Below the pieces are notes generated by a model. The model searched no databases. It was not told the DNA's origin and saw only the letters and a list, made by a program, of their open reading frames with translations. From NCBI GenBank assembly GCA_964645285.1, contig CAZYDR010000137.1, positions 1 to 8,880 of the forward strand: DNA of 8,880 bases. Reading direction: 5' to 3'. The DNA comes from JAYZAP01 sp964645285. GTDB taxonomy: Bacteria; Pseudomonadota; Alphaproteobacteria; JAAXGF01. Positions 5,571-8,880 of this stretch are shown here, in pieces (position 1 is the first letter of the stretch; each line of letters begins with the position of its first letter). The translations under genes were made by a program, and so were the position numbers.

Positions 5571-6860
5571 CTACAACACCGCGAACTTAATCACGAACAG
5601 AGCGGCCAGAATGATCACCGCCGGAGGCGCTTCGCTAAACCGGCCGCTGAGAATCTTAAGCCCGGCGTAGGTGACGAAACCGAAACCAATACCGTCGGCG
5701 ATGGAAAAGGTCAACGGCATGCCGATGGCGGTAACTACCGCCGGGCCGTATTCGGTAATGTCGTCCCAGTCGACCTCGGTGAGGCCGCGCACCATGACAC
5801 AGGCCACCAGCACCAGGGCCGGCGCCGTGGCGTAGGCCGGGATGGTGCCGGCCAGGGGCGAGAAGAACAGGGTCAACAGGAACAGAGCCGCCACGGTCAC
5901 CGCGGTCAGCCCGGTGCGGCCGCCGGCCTTCACCCCGGCGACGCTCTCGATGTAGCTGGTGGTGGTCGAGGTGCCCATGGCGGCGCCGGCCACGGTGGCG
6001 ATGGAATCCGACATCAGCGCTTTGCCGAGGCGCGGCAGCTTGCCGTCGGCATCCAACATGCCGCCGCGGTGGGCGACGCTGATCAGGGTGCCGGCGGTGT
6101 CAAACAAATCGACGAACAGAAAGGCGAAGATCACCGACAACAGGGCGCCGTCCAGGGCGCCGACGATATCCATGGCGAACAAGGTCGGCATGACGCTGGG
6201 CGGCATGGAAACGACGCCTCGGAACTCCGATACCCCGAGCGCCACGCCAATCGCCGTGGTCAGCAGGATGGCGATGGTAATGGCGCCGGGCACCTTGCGC
6301 GAATCCAGCGCTCCCATGACCATGAAGCCGCCGACCGCCAGCAGCACGGTTGCCGATCCGACATCGCCGAGACCGACCAGGGTGGCCGGGTGATCGATCA
6401 CGATGCCGGCGTTCTTTAGACCGATGAGGGCGAGGAACAGGCCGATGCCGGCGGCAATGGCGAGTTTCAGCCCGTGAGGGATGGCGTTGATGATCCACTC
6501 CCGCACCTTGAACACGCTGAGCAAAAAGAACAGCACGCCGGCGATGAACACGGCGCCGAGCGCGGTCTCCCACGCGTGCCCCATGCCCAACACCACGCCG
6601 AAGGCGAAGAAGGCGTTGAGCCCCATGCCCGGCGCCAGGGCGATGGGGTAGTTGGCCCACAGCCCCATGATCAGGCTGCCGACGGCCGCCGCCACGCAGG
6701 TGGCGACGAACACCGCCCCTTGGTCCATGCCCGCCGCGGCGAGAATGCTGGGATTGACGAAGGCGATATAAGCCATGGTGAGGAACGTGGTCAGCCCGGC
6801 AATCAGCTCGGTACGAACATTGGTCCCGTTCTCGGTGAGTTTGAAATAAGTCTCCAGCAC
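5571..6860 (-). CDS. NCS2-family purine permease (AzgA/PbuG type)
   Basis: This 429-residue inner-membrane protein is a proton-coupled nucleobase transporter of the AzgA-like branch of NCS2, whose members import adenine, guanine or hypoxanthine. Visible family blocks are NGTNVRTELIAGLTTFLTMA (11-30), ALAPGMGLNAFFAF (74-87), FLFVDLFDTAGTL (247-259) and the MGTSTTTSYIESVAGV segment (295-310) followed by GGRTGLTA (313-320). More than ten hydrophobic stretches span the protein. Length is normal. The start is GTG at 6860, preceded by a near-perfect Shine-Dalgarno (AGGAGGA on the minus strand around 6867-6874, 6 bases away), which implies strong translation. Which purine it prefers cannot be read from the sequence. 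It is followed by the hydrolase-like gene and is divergent from pdxY, with 81 bases between the two starts. Confidence 0.93.
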   Translation of the reverse strand: MLETYFKLTENGTNVRTELIAGLTTFLTMAYIAFVNPSILAAAGMDQGAVFVATCVAAAVGSLIMGLWANYPIALAPGMGLNAFFAFGVVLGMGHAWETALGAVFIAGVLFFLLSVFKVREWIINAIPHGLKLAIAAGIGLFLALIGLKNAGIVIDHPATLVGLGDVGSATVLLAVGGFMVMGALDSRKVPGAITIAILLTTAIGVALGVSEFRGVVSMPPSVMPTLFAMDIVGALDGALLSVIFAFLFVDLFDTAGTLISVAHRGGMLDADGKLPRLGKALMSDSIATVAGAAMGTSTTTSYIESVAGVKAGGRTGLTAVTVAALFLLTLFFSPLAGTIPAYATAPALVLVACVMVRGLTEVDWDDITEYGPAVVTAIGMPLTFSIADGIGFGFVTYAGLKILSGRFSEAPPAVIILAALFVIKFAVL

Positions 6861-6866
6861 GACGCG

Positions 6867-6874
6867 TCCTCCTT
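6867..6874 (-). promoter_or_regulatory. Strong ribosome binding site deciding the GTG start of the purine permease
   Basis: The minus strand reads AAGGAGGA, nearly the full anti-16S complement, 6 bases ahead of the GTG at 6860. It is the strongest Shine-Dalgarno in the window and settles the use of GTG as start. Confidence 0.8.
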
Positions 6875-6941
6875 ACGACTACCCGGTGTCAACAATAAAC
6901 GATCCGCGCGCCCCGCGCCACATTTAGGTTATGCTGGCGTC

Positions 6942-7799
6942 ATGACGTCGACCAAAAACGTGCTTTCCATCCAGTCCTCGGTGGCCTTCGGCCATGTCGG
7001 CAACAACGCCGCCACCCTGCCGCTACAACGGCTCGGCATCGGCGTCTGGCCGGTCCATACCACTTATTTGTCGAACCATCTGGGCCATCCCACGTGGCGC
7101 GGCGGCGCGGCGGATACGGCCATGGTCTCCGACGTGGTCGCCGGCATCGCGGAACTCGGCGTGTTGGGAGACTGCGACGCCCTGCTTTCCGGCTATCTCG
7201 GCAGCGCGGCCCTGGGCGCGGTGGTTCTGGAGGCTCTTGATGCCCTGCGTGCCGCCAACAGCCGCACCATCTTCGCGCTTGATCCGGTGATCGGCGACGA
7301 CGGTATCGGCGTCTATGTGGCCGACGGCGTGGCGGAGTTCCTGCGCGACGAGTTGCTGCCCCGCGCCGACATCGTCACCCCCAACCGCTATGAGTTGGAG
7401 ATTTTTTCCGGGCGCAAGATCAGCGCCATGGACGACGCCCTGGCGGCCATGGCGGAATTGCGCGACCAGGGTCCCGGATTGGTCGTCCTTACCTCAGCAC
7501 CCGGCGGCAATGATGGCGCGTTGACGACCCTGGCGAGCGATGGCGAAGCCACCTGGATGGTCCGCTCGCCGCGCCTGAAAACCGCCGTTCACGGTACCGG
7601 CGACATGTTCTCGGCCCTGTTTCTCGGCCATACGCTACGCGGCGCGGCTCTCGATGACTCCTTGTCCCTGGCGGTCTCGTCAATCCATGCGGTACTGACG
7701 GCCACGGTCAACGCCGGCGCCCGCGAGATGCTCCTGGTCGAAACCCAGGATGCCCTCGCCGCCCCGCCCGAAATTTTCGCAGCGGAAAAGCTGGCCTAG
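6942..7799 (+). CDS. pdxY: Pyridoxal kinase (PdxY/PdxK family)
   Basis: This 285-residue cytosolic ribokinase-superfamily enzyme phosphorylates pyridoxal (and possibly pyridoxine or pyridoxamine) with ATP in vitamin B6 salvage. The opening VLSIQSSVAFGHVGNNAATL (7-26) is the substrate-binding signature. It is followed by WPVHTTYLSNHLGHPTWRG (36-54), LLSGYLGS (81-88), DPVIGDDGIGVYV (114-126) for nucleotide and metal binding, TPNRYELE (146-153), and the HGTGDMFSA motif (217-225) with the catalytic base Asp221. All hallmark residues are present and the length is typical. The ATG at 6942 fits where homology begins. No clear Shine-Dalgarno precedes it. A five-codon frame, ATG at 6931 to TGA at 6943-6945, overlaps the start. 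Its 3' end converges on the FAD oxidoreductase gene with 10 bases between. Confidence 0.93.
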   Translation: MTSTKNVLSIQSSVAFGHVGNNAATLPLQRLGIGVWPVHTTYLSNHLGHPTWRGGAADTAMVSDVVAGIAELGVLGDCDALLSGYLGSAALGAVVLEALDALRAANSRTIFALDPVIGDDGIGVYVADGVAEFLRDELLPRADIVTPNRYELEIFSGRKISAMDDALAAMAELRDQGPGLVVLTSAPGGNDGALTTLASDGEATWMVRSPRLKTAVHGTGDMFSALFLGHTLRGAALDDSLSLAVSSIHAVLTATVNAGAREMLLVETQDALAAPPEIFAAEKLA

Positions 7800-7809
7800 C
7801 AGGCTGCCG

Positions 7810-8880
7810 TCAAACCAAGCTGGCGACCCGTTCGGCGATGGCGAGGGATGCGGTGAGGCCGGGCGATTCGATACCGTAGAGATTGACCAGCCCGGCGACG
7901 CCGTGGCTTTCCCGCCCCTGTATGACGAAGTCGCTTCCCCATTCGCCGCCTCGCTGTCCGGCGAGCTTTGGTCGAATACCGGCATAACCAGGTTGCAGGG
8001 CGCCGTGGGGAAGCCCCGGCCAGCACCGGCGGATTGCCGAATAGAAACCATCGGCGCGGCTGGGATCAACCTCATAGTCGAGGTTCTCGACCCATTCCAC
8101 ATCGGGGCCGAACTTGGTTTGTCCGCCGGTGTCGAGAACCGAATGGGTCCCCAAACCGCCGGGAACGGGCACGGGATAAATCAGATGTTCGAAAGGCGAC
8201 GCCATGCCGAGGGTGAAATAACTGCCCTTGGCGTAAAAGATCGGCGGGATGGTTTCGCTCGCCAGACCGTCGAGCTTTAGGGCGACGCTTTGGGCATGGA
8301 GGCCGGCGGCATTGACAAGCCGGTCGCAGGATATCTCCATGGACGCGTCGCCGCCCACGTCGATAACAATTTGCCGCCCCTGGGCCCGGCCGCCGACGAC
8401 CGGGCTGTTAAGAGCCAGAACGGCGCCGTTAGCTTCCGCGTCCCCTTGCAGGGCCACCATCAAACCATGAGAATCAACGATTCCCGTGGACGGTGAGAAC
8501 AACGCACCCGCCGCCCGCAGCCGAGGCTCCATGGCCTGGACCTCTGCGGCGCCGAGCCATTGTAGGTCATTGACCCCATTGGCCTCCGCCTTTTTTGCAA
8601 TGCCATGGAGGTCGGCGACTTCCGCCTCGCAGGTGGCAACGATCAGTTTGCCCAAGCGCCTGAATTCAACACCGCGGCTTTCGCAATAGCGGTAAAGCAG
8701 CGCCTTCCCCGCAACGCAGAGCCGGGCCTTGAGACTGTCCTTCGTATAATAGATGCCGGCGTGTATGACTTCCGAATTGCGCGCGCTGATTCCCGTGCCG
8801 ATGGCGTCGCAGGCCTCCAGAACAATAACCTCGCGTCCGCTTCGCGCCAGTTGCCAGGCAACGGCAAGGCCGACAACGCC
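7810..8880 (-). CDS. FAD-dependent oxidoreductase, L-2-hydroxyglutarate oxidase/dehydrogenase type, 5' end beyond window
   Basis: The open frame runs from the TGA at 7810-7812 to the right edge, giving 356 residues. The first visible residues, GVVGLAVAWQLARSG, lie inside the Rossmann GxGxxG FAD-binding motif, so only about ten residues are missing. SARNSEVIHAGIYY (about 33-46) and the downstream RRLGKLIVATCEAEV are hallmarks of the LhgO/L2HGDH group of the DAO superfamily, which oxidise L-2-hydroxyglutarate to 2-oxoglutarate using FAD. VNAAGLHAQ in the middle and GYAGIRPKL followed by YGIESPGLTASLAIAE near the C-terminus complete the FAD-binding half. The exact substrate is inferred; relatives annotated only as FAD oxidoreductases act on other 2-hydroxy or amino acids. 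A methionine at 8655 lies inside the conserved region and is not the real start. Confidence 0.88.
   Translation of the reverse strand, partial: GVVGLAVAWQLARSGREVIVLEACDAIGTGISARNSEVIHAGIYYTKDSLKARLCVAGKALLYRYCESRGVEFRRLGKLIVATCEAEVADLHGIAKKAEANGVNDLQWLGAAEVQAMEPRLRAAGALFSPSTGIVDSHGLMVALQGDAEANGAVLALNSPVVGGRAQGRQIVIDVGGDASMEISCDRLVNAAGLHAQSVALKLDGLASETIPPIFYAKGSYFTLGMASPFEHLIYPVPVPGGLGTHSVLDTGGQTKFGPDVEWVENLDYEVDPSRADGFYSAIRRCWPGLPHGALQPGYAGIRPKLAGQRGGEWGSDFVIQGRESHGVAGLVNLYGIESPGLTASLAIAERVASLV

Noticed and set aside
5529..6419. Plus-strand 296-residue frame opposite the purine permease
   Set aside because: The Gly/Gln/His/Arg-rich composition is typical of an antisense shadow of a membrane-protein gene, and the real permease lies on the other strand.
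6887..6892. TTGACA on the minus strand as a -35 box for the purine permease
   Set aside because: A -10 at normal spacing would fall on the Shine-Dalgarno sequence, leaving no room for a leader, and no TATAAT-like hexamer is there.
6861..6941. Purine riboswitch upstream of the permease
   Set aside because: Only 81 bases separate the divergent starts, and I see no three-way-junction stems or conserved purine-aptamer loop sequences.
8643..8876. Minus-strand 77-residue frame at the right edge
   Set aside because: It is out of frame with the FAD oxidoreductase, whose conserved FAD-binding sequence occupies the same bases.

Overview
The window is about 8.9 kb of GC-rich DNA (clearly above 60% G+C by eye). 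It looks like chromosomal housekeeping sequence from an alphaproteobacterium, possibly of the Rhodospirillales type. That rests on protein style: a MutL that carries the endonuclease motif, a short PGI of about 430 residues, and an AhpD-like protein. The placement is inference and no species can be named. No gene is clearly a new system. The most unusual items are an internally fused insertion-sequence remnant, an apparently fresh amber stop in an AhpD-like gene, and an unrecognised serine-hydrolase-like gene behind a purine permease.

Positions 1-370 are mobile-element debris. On the minus strand, the start of an IS3-family OrfA is joined in frame to the end of its OrfB, followed leftwards by the window edge. 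Next to it, on the plus strand, is a complete HigB-HigA toxin-antitoxin pair (371-957). This is the only accessory part of the window.

Positions 1015-4136 hold a minus-strand pair, pgi then mutL, joined by a 4-base ATGA overlap. Divergent from pgi is a short AhpD/carboxymuconolactone-decarboxylase-like gene (4258-4575), which seems to have lost its last 12 codons to a TAG.

Positions 4623-6860 hold a second minus-strand pair. An NCS2 (AzgA/PbuG type) purine permease is followed 18 bases later by an alpha/beta-hydrolase-like protein of unknown role. Divergent from the permease is pdxY, a pyridoxal kinase (6942-7799). It converges, with only 10 bases between stops, on an FAD-dependent oxidoreductase of the L-2-hydroxyglutarate oxidase type. 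That gene runs off the right edge and is missing only its first few residues.

The genes do not form one pathway. They are separate housekeeping units: sugar-phosphate metabolism plus mismatch repair, purine uptake, vitamin B6 salvage and 2-hydroxy-acid oxidation. Gene ends are packed tightly, and I see no tRNA, rRNA, CRISPR array, riboswitch or convincing intrinsic terminator.
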